From CAIQPS01 sp963843455 (GTDB taxonomy: Bacteria; Actinomycetota; Thermoleophilia; RBG-16-64-13), in assembly GCA_963843455.1 (NCBI GenBank), contig CAWJKE010000008.1:372001-436000 (forward strand): 64,000 nucleotides of DNA. Reading direction: 5' to 3'. Below are positions 1-9,789 of the stretch, in pieces. Under the pieces are notes generated by a model. The model was not told the origin of the DNA. It saw nothing but the letters and a program-made list of their open reading frames with translations, and did no database searches. Both the position numbers and the translations under genes were made by a program. Position 1 is the stretch's first letter; each line of letters opens with the position of its first letter.

Positions 1-1
1 T

Positions 2-877
2 GAGGAGACCACCATCGAGGAGTTGGGTGGGGGCAGGACCCACAGTGAGAGCAGTGGTCTCGCCCACCTGGCTGCGGATGACGAGGGCAAGTGCCTGCAG
101 GCCGTGCGTGGTCTGCTGTCGTATCTGCCCCAGAACAACCTGGAAGAAGCCCCGCGTGCGGTCTGCACCGACCCGGCCGACCGGCGCGACGAGGGCCTGG
201 AAAGACTTATGCTCGCGGATCGAGGAGCCTCCGGTGAAGGCGGCTATGACGTGCGCGAGGTGGTGACCGGTGTGGTCGACTCGGGTGAGTTCCTCGAGTT
301 GCAGGCCGAGTGGGCTCGCAATCTGGTCATCGGCTTCGGCCGGCTGAACGGCCGGGCCGTCGGCATCGTTGCGAATCAGCCGGCGCAATTTGCCGGCAGG
401 CTCGACATCGACGCCTGCGCGAAGGGCGCCCGGTTCGTCCGGACGTGCGATGCCTTCAACATCCCGCTGCTGACCTTCGTCGACACGCCCGGATTCGTTC
501 CGGGCAAGGCGCAGGAGCGCGGTGGGCTGTTGCGCGACGCCACCAAGCTGCTCTATGCGTTCTGCGAGGCGACGGTGCCCAAGCTGACGGTCGTCACCGG
601 CAAAGCGTACGGAGAAGCCTACGAGGTGATGTGCTCCAAGCACATCCGGGCCGACTTCAACCTGGCCTGGCCGTCGGCCGAGATCGCCGCCTCGGCCACG
701 GCGAGCGCGGTCCGGCGCTGGGAGGCCCACTCACCGTTCACCGCAGCCAAGCGGGGGTACCTGGACGACGTCGTCGAGCCCCGCGACACCAGGCCGCGAC
801 TGGTCGCGGCACTCGAAGCCTGTGCTTCGAAGCGGGAAGGCCGCCCTCCCAAGAAGCACGGGAATATCCCCCTGTGA
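2..877 (+). CDS. Acyl-CoA carboxyltransferase subunit (12S / propionyl-CoA carboxylase beta type), 5'-truncated
   Basis: This is the C-terminal part of a biotin-dependent carboxyltransferase, the subunit that moves CO2 between carboxybiotin and an acyl-CoA such as propionyl- or methylmalonyl-CoA. The frame is open to the left edge, so the gene begins upstream. Family landmarks are the EELGG entry segment, the LLSYLPQNN motif, YDVREVV, and the oxyanion-forming FVDTPGFVPG and GKAYGEAYEVM segments. Residues between about 62 and 78 fit the family poorly, and another frame there reads slightly better, so a compensated indel pair near 190-240 is possible. Its stop overlaps the GTG of the 5S gene (GTGA), and a biotin carrier follows. 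This order suggests a transcarboxylase or methylmalonyl-CoA decarboxylase-type complex. Family is certain, substrate is inferred. Confidence 0.9.
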   Translation, partial: EETTIEELGGGRTHSESSGLAHLAADDEGKCLQAVRGLLSYLPQNNLEEAPRAVCTDPADRRDEGLERLMLADRGASGEGGYDVREVVTGVVDSGEFLELQAEWARNLVIGFGRLNGRAVGIVANQPAQFAGRLDIDACAKGARFVRTCDAFNIPLLTFVDTPGFVPGKAQERGGLLRDATKLLYAFCEATVPKLTVVTGKAYGEAYEVMCSKHIRADFNLAWPSAEIAASATASAVRRWEAHSPFTAAKRGYLDDVVEPRDTRPRLVAALEACASKREGRPPKKHGNIPL

Positions 878-2523
878 GCGCAGACACCACGACCGCCGCG
901 GCTCCCGCCACGGCGGGCGGCTCCAACCCGGTCCACATCACCGATCTCGTACTTCGCGATGCTCACCAGTCGCTGCTCGCGACGCGGATGCGCACCGAGG
1001 ACATGCTTCCCGTCGCCGGAAAGATCAACCAGGCCGGCTACTGGTCAATCGAGATGTGGGGTGGAGCTACCTTCGACTCGATGATGCGGTTCCTCAATGA
1101 GGATCCCTGGGAGAGGGTCCGAGCGCTCAAGACGACCATGCCCGATACCCGCCTGCAGATGCTGCTCCGCGGTCAGAACGCAGTGGGCTACCGCAACTAT
1201 GCCGACGACGTGGTGCAAGAGTTCGTGCGCCTGGCGGCGCTGGCCGGCATCGACGTGTTCAGGGTGTTCGACGCGCTCAACGACCCGCGGAACCTCGAGA
1301 CGGCCATCGCCGCAGTCAGGGAGAGCGGCAAGTGGGTGGAGGGGACCATCAGCTACACCAAGAGCCCCGTCCACAACGTGCAGGCGTTCCTGGAGTACGC
1401 GGCGCGCCTCGCGGAGCTAGGCGCCCAGAGCTTCTGCATCAAGGACATGGCGGGTCTGCTCGATCCCCAGGATGCATACGAGCTCGTCTCTGCCCTCAAG
1501 CAGGCGCACCCCGAAATCCTCGTGCATATGCACTGCCACTACACGTCCGGTATGGCGTCCATGGCCTACTTACGGGCGGTGGATGCGGGGGCCGACATCC
1601 TCGACTGCGCCATCTCGTCCATGTCCATGGGGACCTCACACCCGCCCACTGAGTCTATGGTGGCTGCTCTCGCGAACAGCGACAGGGCGACCGGCATGGA
1701 TATCAAGGTGCTCGAGGAGATCTCGGAGTACTTCCGCGACGTGCGCAAGAAGTACCGGGCGTACGAGAGCGCGTTCACGGCTGTCGACCCCGCGGTGCTG
1801 CTGTGGCAGATCCCGGGCGGGATGATCTCCAACCTGTCGTCGCAGCTCAAGGACCAAGGCGCGCTCGACCGCATGGAGGAGGTGCTCGCCGAGGTGCCCC
1901 GCGTGCGACAGGAGCTTGGGTATCCGCCGCTGGTAACGCCCACCTCACAGATCGTCGGCACTCAGGCGACCCTCAACGTGCTCATGGGGCGCTACAAGAT
2001 GGTCACCAAGGAGACCCGGGGGTATGTTCAGGGCTACTACGGGCGCCCGCCGGGCACGGTCGACCCCGAAGTCCAGAAGCTCATCATCGGTGACGAGATC
2101 CCCATCACCGTCCGGCCGGCCGACATGCTGGAGCCGGAGTTGCCCAAGCGGCGGGCCGAGCTCGACGAGTTGGGGATCGCATACAGCGACGAAGACCTCA
2201 TGTCCTACGCTCTGTTTCCCCAGGTGGCTCTGGAGTTCTTCGCGCGCAGAGATCGGACCGAGCGCTCGCGGGAAGAGCTGGCAGCTCTAGTCGCAGTGGT
2301 GGCGGGACTGCTGGGGGTCGACAAGGAAGCGGCGTGCGCTCCGCAACCGGCCGCGCCTGTCGGCGCCGCTGACACGGCAGCGGGTGATAGGGGCACGCCC
2401 GAGGCGCAGCCGGGACCGGGCCTCGTCGAGTCCGCGGTCGCGGCTCCCAACACCGGCTCGGCATGGGCGGCAGCCGGGCGGGCGGAGCTCGTCAACGCCC
2501 GCGCCGTGGCCTGGAGGTATTAG
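874..2523 (+). CDS. Carboxyltransferase 5S / pyruvate carboxylase B-type subunit
   Basis: The 549-aa protein has the metal-dependent TIM-barrel carboxyltransferase domain that carries CO2 between biotin and pyruvate/oxaloacetate. Visible motifs are LRDAHQSLLATR near residues 28-39, the carboxylated-lysine region KDMAGLL near 190, the metal-binding HMHCHYTSGM near 217, and PGGMISNL in the second half. An Ala/Pro-rich tail of about 80 residues follows, and no biotin attachment motif is present, so biotin is supplied by the next gene. The GTG start at 874 overlaps the previous stop, indicating translational coupling. In transcarboxylase this subunit pairs with a 12S and a 1.3S subunit; oxaloacetate decarboxylase alpha is an alternative. 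A biotin carboxylase subunit is not seen here. Confidence 0.92.
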   Translation: MSADTTTAAAPATAGGSNPVHITDLVLRDAHQSLLATRMRTEDMLPVAGKINQAGYWSIEMWGGATFDSMMRFLNEDPWERVRALKTTMPDTRLQMLLRGQNAVGYRNYADDVVQEFVRLAALAGIDVFRVFDALNDPRNLETAIAAVRESGKWVEGTISYTKSPVHNVQAFLEYAARLAELGAQSFCIKDMAGLLDPQDAYELVSALKQAHPEILVHMHCHYTSGMASMAYLRAVDAGADILDCAISSMSMGTSHPPTESMVAALANSDRATGMDIKVLEEISEYFRDVRKKYRAYESAFTAVDPAVLLWQIPGGMISNLSSQLKDQGALDRMEEVLAEVPRVRQELGYPPLVTPTSQIVGTQATLNVLMGRYKMVTKETRGYVQGYYGRPPGTVDPEVQKLIIGDEIPITVRPADMLEPELPKRRAELDELGIAYSDEDLMSYALFPQVALEFFARRDRTERSREELAALVAVVAGLLGVDKEAACAPQPAAPVGAADTAAGDRGTPEAQPGPGLVESAVAAPNTGSAWAAAGRAELVNARAVAWRY

Positions 2524-2524
2524 G

Positions 2525-3127
2525 GTGAAGTTCAGGCTTCAGGTCGACGGCAAGGAGTATCTGATCACGGCCGCCGCCGACGGGATAGTGACCATCGACG
2601 GCGAGACGTTCGAGAGCAAGACCGGGGCGACGAACCCCGACCGCCGCATGATCCAGGTCGGGGATACGAACTACGAGATCCGGGTGGTGGAGAGCACCGA
2701 GGACGTCGGCTGCTTCACCCTCGAAGTGGCGGGGGAGAGGGTTCCCCTGACCGTGTCCGACCTGGTCCGGGAGACGCCGGGCGCAGCCGGCGCGGTGGGC
2801 TCGGGTGCGGGTTCCGCCGGAGGGTTGGGTTCGGCCTCCGGCACCGGAGCTCCCGCGGACGGTAGTGCGGACACGGGCTCAGCCGGGAGTCAGGCCCCGG
2901 CGCCTGCCGAGGTCAGTGACGGTCTGTTCGCGCCGGTTCCCGGCAAGATCGTCGACGTTTTCGTCAAACCCGGCGACAACGTCGAGGAAGGCGCTCCGCT
3001 GGTGGTCCTCGAGGCCATGAAGATGGAGAACGAGCTACGTGCGCCCAAGAAGGGTGTCGTGACCGCGGTACTCATCAAGAAAGGCGACACCGCCGAGCGC
3101 GGCCAGCTGCTGGTGGGTATCGAGTAG
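2525..3127 (+). CDS. Biotin carboxyl carrier protein with extra N-terminal domain
   Basis: The 200-aa protein ends in a biotinyl domain with the canonical EAMKMEN motif; Lys166 is the predicted biotin site. Residues 1 to about 85 form a separate beta-rich domain that starts VKFRLQVDGKEYLI, the arrangement of carriers linked to 5S-type carboxyltransferases. A flexible Gly/Ala/Ser/Pro linker of about 60 residues joins the two. The GTG start lies 1 nt after the upstream stop. It would shuttle carboxybiotin between the two preceding transferase subunits. The operon appears to end here, with only 8 nt before the convergent TPR gene. Confidence 0.92.
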   Translation: MKFRLQVDGKEYLITAAADGIVTIDGETFESKTGATNPDRRMIQVGDTNYEIRVVESTEDVGCFTLEVAGERVPLTVSDLVRETPGAAGAVGSGAGSAGGLGSASGTGAPADGSADTGSAGSQAPAPAEVSDGLFAPVPGKIVDVFVKPGDNVEEGAPLVVLEAMKMENELRAPKKGVVTAVLIKKGDTAERGQLLVGIE

Positions 3128-3135
3128 CCCGGGTC

Positions 3136-5163
3136 CTAGCGTTCGATCGCCCGGATAGTCTCGACCCGTTCTCTCAGACGCGCAGCCTCCTCGTCCCGGC
3201 CGATGTCCTGGTAGAGCGCGGCGATGCCGTCCAGAGTCGCGGCCACATCGGGATGGTCGCTTCCCAGCGCCTTTTCGCGAATGGCCAGGGCTCGAGCATA
3301 CTCAGTCTCCGCGGCCTCGAGATTCCCATGGGCTCGGTGCAGTTCCGCCAGTCCCTGTAGGGTGAGAGCTACGTCTGGATGATCGGGGCCGAGCGCGGCC
3401 TCCGCCACCACCAGGGCTCGCTCGTAGAGAGGAGCGGCTTCGTCGAACCGGCCTTGGAGCCTGTAGAGCTCGGCCAGGTTGTTGAGGCTTACCGCTACCT
3501 CCGGGTGCTCGGGACCGAGGCTCTTCTCGCCGATCGCCAAGGCCCGCAGGTACAAGGGCTCGGCTTCGTCGTAGCGACCCTGCGCACGGTACAGTTCGGC
3601 GAGATTCTCGAGGCTCGTGGCAACGTGGGCGTGCTCGGGGCCCAACGTCTCCTCTCGTATGGCCAGGGCCCGCTTGTGCAGCGGCTCGGCTTCGTCGTAT
3701 CGGCCCTGCTCGTAGTAGAGCACGGCAAGGTTGCCCAGGCCGGTGGCCACGTCGGGATGCTGGGGCCCCAGACTCTTCTCCCATATCTCCAGCGACCGCT
3801 TGTAGAGCGGCTCCGCCGCCGCGTAGTGGCCCTGCACCGACGAGAGCACTGCGAGCCCGTTGAGGAAAAGAGCCAGGCTGGGATCGTCAGGGCCGAGCAC
3901 CCTCTCTTTTGTTGCGATGGCGCGCTCGTAGAGCGGCTTGGCGTCGGCGTAGCGGCCCCGCACATAGTAGAGCTCCGCCAGATCGGCCAGGCTCTTTGCC
4001 AGCTCGGGATCGTCGGCGCTCAGGGTCTTGTCCCTGATGGCCAGGGCGCGCTCGAACAGGGGCTCGGCGAGGGCGTACTGCCCGCTCGCCCGATAGAGTT
4101 CGGCCACCTGTGTGAGACTCGTTGCCACGAGCGGATGATCGCCGCCGAGGTCGTCCGTCCGTATACGGAGGGCCCGCTCGGAGTTCCACAGCGCGTCGGT
4201 AGTGCGTCCCCTTGCGTCCAGCAATGAACCAAGGGTCGCGAGGACACGGGCGACCTCGGGATGAACCAGCCCGAGGCTCTTCTCCCGGATCGCGAGCGCG
4301 CGCTCCAAGAGCGGCTGGGCGTCCGCCGTGTTGTCATCGGCGATAGCGTAGGCGGCCAGTGCTTCGAGGCTGACTGCCATCTGCAAGTCGTCGGGTCCGA
4401 GCGCCGCCTCGAGAAGATCGAGAGCCTGCTGGTGGCCCGCCCGGGCGTCTTCTAGGCGGCCTCGCTGTGCCTGCAGGTCGGCCAGACGCTGCAGACTCAA
4501 TGCGACGGCCGGGTCGCCGGCGCCGAGCGCCGCTTTCCGCAGGGCCAGCGACTTCTGGAAGCCCTCGTCCGCTTTTGCATAGTCCTCTCGGGCTTGGTGC
4601 AGCGCGGCTATCCGGTCCAGACTGACGGCCACTCGGGGATGGCCCTCACCGAACGCGTCTTGGCGGATGGCACAGGATCGGCGGTAGAGCTCGAGAGCAT
4701 CCATGAACCGGCCCTCGGCGACGAGGACGTCGCCCAGATCGTCGAGGGTGGATGCCACCCTGGGGTGATCGGCCCCGAGCGACTCCTCTCGGATGGCGAG
4801 CGCCGTCTCGTACAGAGGGATCGCAGCCTGGTTGCGCCCAAGCAGGTGGTACACGTGAGCTAGATTTTCCCGAGCCAGAGCGTTGGCGGGATCGGCGGCT
4901 CCCTGGCGCACCTTCTCACGTAGCGCAAGAGCCCGCTCATAGAACGCGGCCGCCTGCACGTAGGCGCCGGCGGTCTCGTGGAGAACAGCGAGGTCGGCGA
5001 CGATCGCAGCCGTAGCGGCATGATCGGCTCCCAGCTCGAGCTCGGCGGCGGCAAGCGCCTTCTCTCCGGCCTCTATAGCCTGACCCAATTCACCCTGGGC
5101 CGCAAGCGAAGAGGCCTCGATGGTAAGGGTTCTCCATTCAGCCTGTGATGTGTGTCCGTTCAT
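3136..5163 (-). CDS. Kinesin-light-chain-type tetratricopeptide repeat protein
   Basis: The 675-aa protein is almost entirely a tandem array of about fifteen 42-residue TPRs of the kinesin-light-chain (TPR_12) type. The repeat core reads roughly LYxxQGRYDEAEPLYxRAL followed by AIREKxLGPxHP. No signal peptide, membrane segment or catalytic domain is visible, so it is probably a cytoplasmic scaffold; partners cannot be predicted. The ATG at 5163 lies only about 10 nt after a TATACA -10 hexamer, suggesting a nearly leaderless mRNA. It is divergent from the MarR/ABC exporter operon, and its 3' end is only 8 nt from the biotin carrier gene. Confidence 0.85.
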   Translation of the reverse strand: MNGHTSQAEWRTLTIEASSLAAQGELGQAIEAGEKALAAAELELGADHAATAAIVADLAVLHETAGAYVQAAAFYERALALREKVRQGAADPANALARENLAHVYHLLGRNQAAIPLYETALAIREESLGADHPRVASTLDDLGDVLVAEGRFMDALELYRRSCAIRQDAFGEGHPRVAVSLDRIAALHQAREDYAKADEGFQKSLALRKAALGAGDPAVALSLQRLADLQAQRGRLEDARAGHQQALDLLEAALGPDDLQMAVSLEALAAYAIADDNTADAQPLLERALAIREKSLGLVHPEVARVLATLGSLLDARGRTTDALWNSERALRIRTDDLGGDHPLVATSLTQVAELYRASGQYALAEPLFERALAIRDKTLSADDPELAKSLADLAELYYVRGRYADAKPLYERAIATKERVLGPDDPSLALFLNGLAVLSSVQGHYAAAEPLYKRSLEIWEKSLGPQHPDVATGLGNLAVLYYEQGRYDEAEPLHKRALAIREETLGPEHAHVATSLENLAELYRAQGRYDEAEPLYLRALAIGEKSLGPEHPEVAVSLNNLAELYRLQGRFDEAAPLYERALVVAEAALGPDHPDVALTLQGLAELHRAHGNLEAAETEYARALAIREKALGSDHPDVAATLDGIAALYQDIGRDEEAARLRERVETIRAIER

Positions 5164-5173
5164 GAAAAGCGAC

Positions 5174-5200
5174 TGTATAGGCTGGCCGATTCTCCGTCAA
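5174..5200 (-). promoter_or_regulatory. Predicted promoter of the TPR gene
   Basis: On the minus strand TTGACG (5200-5195) and TATACA (5179-5174) are separated by 15 nt. The start codon at 5163 is about 10 nt past the -10, so the transcript would have little or no leader. The short spacer lowers confidence. Confidence 0.45.
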
Positions 5201-5256
5201 CCTTCCTTCACGTCCGGCCGGTACGCGCAGCTTGCCACCTTGACGTTTGACGAGGA

Positions 5257-5281
5257 TATACTTCTGTGCAAAACTGTTTTG
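5257..5281 (+). promoter_or_regulatory. MarR operon -10 element and palindromic operator candidate
   Basis: A TATACT hexamer (5257-5262) is followed by CAAAACTGTTTTG (5269-5281), a perfect 5-bp inverted repeat around CTG. AT-rich palindromes just downstream of the promoter are typical autoregulatory MarR operators. The -35 is unclear: TTGCCA at 5232 gives a 19-nt spacer, and TTGACG at 5240 is too close. Binding by the adjacent MarR is inference. Confidence 0.4.
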
Positions 5282-5332
5282 TACGGAACTAACGACCGTG
5301 ATGCGCAGCTCGAAAGGAGCCCGATAGTCCAT

Positions 5333-5872
5333 ATGCCCAGGGTCGTCGACCATTCTCGCATGCCACATCTCCCGCCTCCTCCGGTGGTCAACATCGACCA
5401 GGCGACCATCCAGGCCTTCGAGGCGCTGGGGAGAGTGTTCCACCTGCATCGGCAGGCGATGCAGCGCAGACTGAGCAACCCCGAGACACACCACGCCGAG
5501 TTGATAAGCCTGCGCTTGCTGACAATCACCGACGGCATGAGCCAGCGCGAGCTTGCCGACACCCTTCATTTGTCTCGCCCGCGCGTGACCGGCATCTTGC
5601 AGGGGCTGGAGAGGGCGGGAGCAGTGCGGCGCGAAGTCGATGCGGCCGATCAGCGCGTCACTCGGGTGTTCCTGACGGCCGAGGGCCGGCGGCAGGAGTT
5701 GGAGCATCGGGCAGCGTTCGAGGAATACCTCCAGCGGACCATCGGTATGCTGACCGACGCCGACAAGATCGAATTGGCACGGCTGCTCGACAAGTTGTCG
5801 AGTAATATCGCGGAGTTGGTGTGCCCTGTGGGGCAGGAACAAGAGGCGACAAAAGAGGCGAAAACGTCATGA
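5333..5872 (+). CDS. MarR-family transcriptional regulator
   Basis: The 179-aa winged-helix protein has the MarR signature: LRLLTITDGMSQRELADTLH forms the helix before the recognition helix (LSRPRVTGILQGLERAG), and REVDAADQRVTRVFLT is the beta-wing. The ATG at 5333 is preceded by AAAGGAG at a longish 13-14 nt spacing; no better in-frame ATG exists upstream. The stop overlaps the ATG of the first ABC exporter gene (ATGA), so regulator and exporter form one transcript. The probable role is a ligand-released repressor of the exporter, acting at the palindrome near 5269-5281. Confidence 0.85.
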   Translation: MPRVVDHSRMPHLPPPPVVNIDQATIQAFEALGRVFHLHRQAMQRRLSNPETHHAELISLRLLTITDGMSQRELADTLHLSRPRVTGILQGLERAGAVRREVDAADQRVTRVFLTAEGRRQELEHRAAFEEYLQRTIGMLTDADKIELARLLDKLSSNIAELVCPVGQEQEATKEAKTS

Positions 5873-7613
5873 AGCATCTTCTGCTCACGTATCTACGCCC
5901 TTACCGCAAGCGCATCAGCCTGGTCGTCATGCTGGTCCTCGTTCAGGCGATCGGCAACCTCTACCTGCCCACGCTCAACGCGGACATCATCAATAACGGC
6001 GTAGCCAAAGGGGACACGTCCTACATACTCCACACCGGCCTCATCATGCTCGGCGTTGCCCTGCTGATCACCGCCTGCTCCATCATCGCCGTATTCCACG
6101 CTTCGAAGACGGCTATGAGCATGGGTCGCGACGTCAGAGGCTCGCTCTTCCGCAAGGTGGAAAGTCTCTCCCAGAGTGAGATGGGGCGCTTCGGGACGCC
6201 CTCTCTGATCACGCGGAACACCAACGACGTGCAGCAGGTGCAGATGCTGATAGCCATCGGCCTGACTTTGATGGTCATGGCCCCGATGATGGCCATCGGC
6301 GGCATCATCATGGCCCTCCGCCAGGACGTGACCCTTTCCGCCGCCCTGGCCGTCATCCTGCCCATCATGGGGATCTTTATCTTCGTCGTTCTCCGCAGGG
6401 CCATACCGATGTTCCGGACAATCCAGGCCCGCCTCGACAAGATCAACCAGATCATGCGCGAGGCTCTCGGCGGGATCCGAGTCATCAGGGCGTTCGCCCG
6501 GACCGACTACGAGGAGAGGCGGTTCGCCCAGGCCAACCAGGAACTGACCGACGTGACTATCCGGGTCTTCAAGCTCTTCGCGCTCGTCATCCCCATGCTC
6601 TTCCTCATCATGAACCTGTCGATCGTGGCCATCATGTGGTTCGGCGGCCAGCGGGTGGACAGCGGAGCAATGCCGATCGGGAATCTCTTTGCCTTCATCG
6701 CCTACGTCATGCAGATCCTTTTCGCGGTCCTCATGTCTACCATGCTTGCCGCGATGGTCCCTCGCGCGGTGGCGTCCGGGGGCCGGATACAGGACGTTCT
6801 GGACGTTGAGCCGGCGATCCACGATCCTAAGGTGGCCCGCCTCATTCCGGCGAGGAACGGGGGCCAGCGCGGACTCGTGGAATTCAGGGACGTCGAGTTC
6901 CGGTATCCCGGAGCTCAGGATGCCATCCTCGGCCACATCTCGTTCACCGCGCGCCCGGGCGAGACCACGGCGATCGTGGGCAGCACGGGGAGCGGCAAGT
7001 CCACTTTGATCGGGCTCATCCCCCGCCTGAACGACGTCACGGACGGCAGCATCCTCATCGACGGGATAGACATCAGGGAGATGGACCGGGCCGATCTTTG
7101 GCAGCACATCGGATTCGTTCCGCAGAAGGTCTTTCTCTTCTCAGGGACGGTGGCGAGCAATCTGCGCTACGGCGATCCGGACGCCACCGACGAGGAACTG
7201 TGGCACGCTCTGCGGGTCGCGCAGGCGCGACGAGTTCGTCTCGGCGATGACGGAAGGTCTCGACGAACCCATAACCCAGGGGGGAACCAACGTCTCGGGC
7301 GGTCAGAGGCAACGACTGGCGATAGCCCGGGCGGTGGTCAAGAAGCCCGATATCTACGTCTTTGACGACAGCTTCTCGGCCCTCGACCTCAAGACCGACT
7401 CGGCTGCTACGCGCCGCCCTCAAGCGCGAGACGAAGAATGCGACGGTGATCGTCGTCGCTCAGCGGGTCAGCACCATCCTCCACGCCGATCGGATCGTGG
7501 TGCTCGAAGAGGGCGGGATCTGCGGTATTGGCGAGCACAAGGACCTGGTCGATAGGTGCGAGACCTACCGCGAGATCGTCTACTCGCAGTTGACGGCGGA
7601 GGAAGTGGCATGA
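5869..7613 (+). CDS. ABC exporter half-transporter, MDR type (two frameshifts)
   Basis: This is one half of a heterodimeric multidrug/lipid-type exporter: an N-terminal six-helix membrane domain, then an ATPase domain. Walker A (GSTGSGKST, about residue 371) is in the starting frame. The signature VSGGQRQRLAIARA and Walker B (IYVFDDSFSALD) follow after a +1 shift near 7227, and the H-loop region TVIVVAQRVSTI after a second +1 shift near 7404. Removing one base at each point gives about 580 continuous residues, the normal length, so sequence error is more likely than decay. Asp follows Walker B (FDDSF) where Glu is usual, the mark of a degenerate nucleotide site. That fits a heterodimer with the next gene. 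It shares ATGA overlaps with both neighbours. Confidence 0.88.
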
Positions 7614-9662
7614 GCCCCGAAGAGCGCCACGACCAGGCAGCGTCGGTGGAAGCCGCCCCCCGAGATGGCGGCCCAAGCGCGGCCGCGGAGAAGCCCGAGA
7701 CCGGACGGAAAGCTCGCCCTCGGGGCAGCCAACCCCACGGTCCCGGCTTCGGCCCGCCCGGCCTTATCGGCTCTGGGGAGAAGGCCAAAGACTTCAAGGG
7801 GTCGTTCAAGAGGCTAGTCGGGAGGTTGCGCCCCGAGAGGAGCAAGATCGTCCTGATAATCCTTCTCGCGGTCATCAGCGTGACCTGCACGGTGGCGGCG
7901 CCCAAGATACTGGCCCAGGCGACCAACCTGATCTTCTCCGGCGTCGTGAGCAAGCAACTGCCCGCCGGGCGTCACCCAGGAGCAGGCGGTCGCGGCCTTG
8001 CGGGTGCAAGGTCAGGATAATCTAGCCAACATGTTGGCGGGGATGAGCGACATCAACCCCGGCCAGGGAGTGGATTTCGCCGCCGTGGGCCGGGTGTTGC
8101 TCGTCGTCACTGCGATCTATCTTCTCAGCGCCTTGTTCGGATGGCTGCAGGGCTACATCATGGCCGGAGTGGTCGCCCGCGTGATCTTCCGGCTGCGCCG
8201 AGATATCGACGTCAAGCTCGCTCGCCTGCCTCTTAGGTACTTCGACAGCCATCCGCGGGGCGATATCCTCAGCAGGGTCACGAACGACATCGACAACATC
8301 CAGCAGACGCTGCAGCAGACGCTCTCTCAGATCATCACATCGATCCTGACACTCATCGGAGTGCTCGCGATGATGTTCTGGCTCAGCCCGCTCCTGGCCG
8401 TGATCTGCCTCGTCACCGTGCCGATCTCAGTGGTGATCACGATGTTGATCGCCAAGCGCTCCCAGAAACAGTTCGCCCTGCAGTGGGAGCACACGGGCGA
8501 CCTCACCGGACACGTGGAGGAGAGCTTCACCGGCCACACTATCGTGAAGATCTTCGGGCGCCAGAAAGAGGCGATCGAGCAATTCGACGAGGAGAACGAG
8601 GATCTCTACCAGGCCAGCTTCAAGGCCCAGTTCATCTCCGGCATCATCATGCCCATGATGATGTTCGTGGGGAACCTCCAATATGTCGCCATCGCGGTGG
8701 TCGGGGGGCTGCGCGTCGCCACGGGCGCCATGACCTTGGGTGACGTCCAGGCGTTCATCCAGTACTCCCAGATGTTCATGCAGCCCATCACCCAGACGGC
8801 CAGCGTCGCCAACGTGCTTCAGTCGGCCGTCGCCTCGTCCGAGCGCGTGTTCGAGTTGCTCGACGAGGGCGAGGAATCGGCCGATCCGGCCAAGCCCGTG
8901 GTCCTCACGCACGTCACCGGCCGCGTGCAGTTCGCGGACGTGTCCTTCCGCTATCTGCCCGATGTGCCTTTGATCGAGCACCTCAATGTCGAGGTGCAGC
9001 CGGGGCAGACAGTCGCCATCGTCGGCCCGACTGGCGCCGGGAAGACCACCCTCGTCAACCTGCTCATGCGCTTCTACGAGATCGACGGCGGGGCCATCCT
9101 TGTCGACGGCGTGGACACCCGCAAGATGGCTCGCCCCGACCTACGACGCCTCTTCGGCATGGTGTTGCAGGACGCCTGGCTGTTCGGGGGCACCATCCGG
9201 GAGAACATCGCTTACGGCAAAGAGGGAGCCACGGAAGCCCAGATCCGCGCGGCGGCGGAGGCGGCTCACGTGGATCACTTCGTGCGCACCCTTCCCGAGG
9301 CTTACGATACGAAGTTGGATGACGATTCCGCCAACGTGTCGCAGGGGGAGAGGCAGCTGCTCACCATCGCCCGGGCGTTCCTGGCCGATCCGGAGATCTT
9401 GATCCTGGACGAGGCGACCAGCTCGGTCGACACTCGTACTGAGGTGCTTATCCAGAAGGCGATGGCGCGCCTGCTTACCGGGCGGACAAGCTTCGTCATT
9501 GCGCACCGGCTGTCGACCATCCGCGGCGCCGATCTCATATTGGTGATGAACGAGGGGAACATCGTGGAGCAGGGCACCCACGAGCAGCTTCTCGCAGCAG
9601 GCGGCTTCTACTACGACCTCTACAACAGCCAGTTCGTGGAGGCTCTCGCCGAGGCTTCTTGA
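7610..9662 (+). CDS. ABC exporter half-transporter, partner subunit (one frameshift)
   Basis: This is the second exporter half. It begins with a hydrophilic, Pro/Gly-rich tail of about 60 residues, then the membrane domain and an ATPase domain with Walker A GPTGAGKTT, signature VSQGERQLL, Walker B ILILDEATSSVD (catalytic Glu present) and VIAHRLSTI. A +1 shift lies in a GGG run near 7969, inside an unusual loop between the first two helices; reading across it gives about 683 residues. The canonical Glu here and the Asp in the previous subunit suggest one consensus and one degenerate ATP site. ATG 7610 overlaps the upstream stop. The substrate is unknown. Confidence 0.9.
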
Positions 9663-9695
9663 CGGCCGCTATTGAGCGCGAACCCGGGCAAACGG

Positions 9696-9726
9696 AAGGC
9701 CCCGGCGGATGGACCACCGGGGCCTT
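9696..9726. terminator. Hairpin terminator after the ABC exporter operon
   Basis: A perfect 10-bp inverted repeat (AAGGCCCCGG at 9696-9705 and CCGGGGCCTT at 9717-9726) encloses an 11-nt loop. Only a weak T-rich stretch follows. It lies 34 nt after the exporter stop. Confidence 0.55.
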
Positions 9727-9746
9727 GGCATTTCGCAAATCCCGCG

Positions 9747-9788
9747 AGGAGCGGTTCGCGCCCGGGCTTCGCGCCGGGCGCCGCTCCT
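9747..9788 (-). terminator. Nested hairpin after the rubrerythrin gene
   Basis: AGGAGCGG (9747-9754) pairs with CCGCTCCT (9781-9788), and GCGCCCGG (9758-9765) pairs with the inner CCGGGCGC. It starts 2 nt after the rubrerythrin stop on the minus strand. There is no U-tract, so it may act as an mRNA end stabiliser or a Rho-dependent end. Confidence 0.45.
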
Positions 9789-9789
9789 G

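Noticed and set aside
7220..7410. Programmed frameshifting in the ABC exporter gene
   Set aside because: No slippery heptamer or downstream structure is evident, and the same +1 defect recurs in many unrelated genes.
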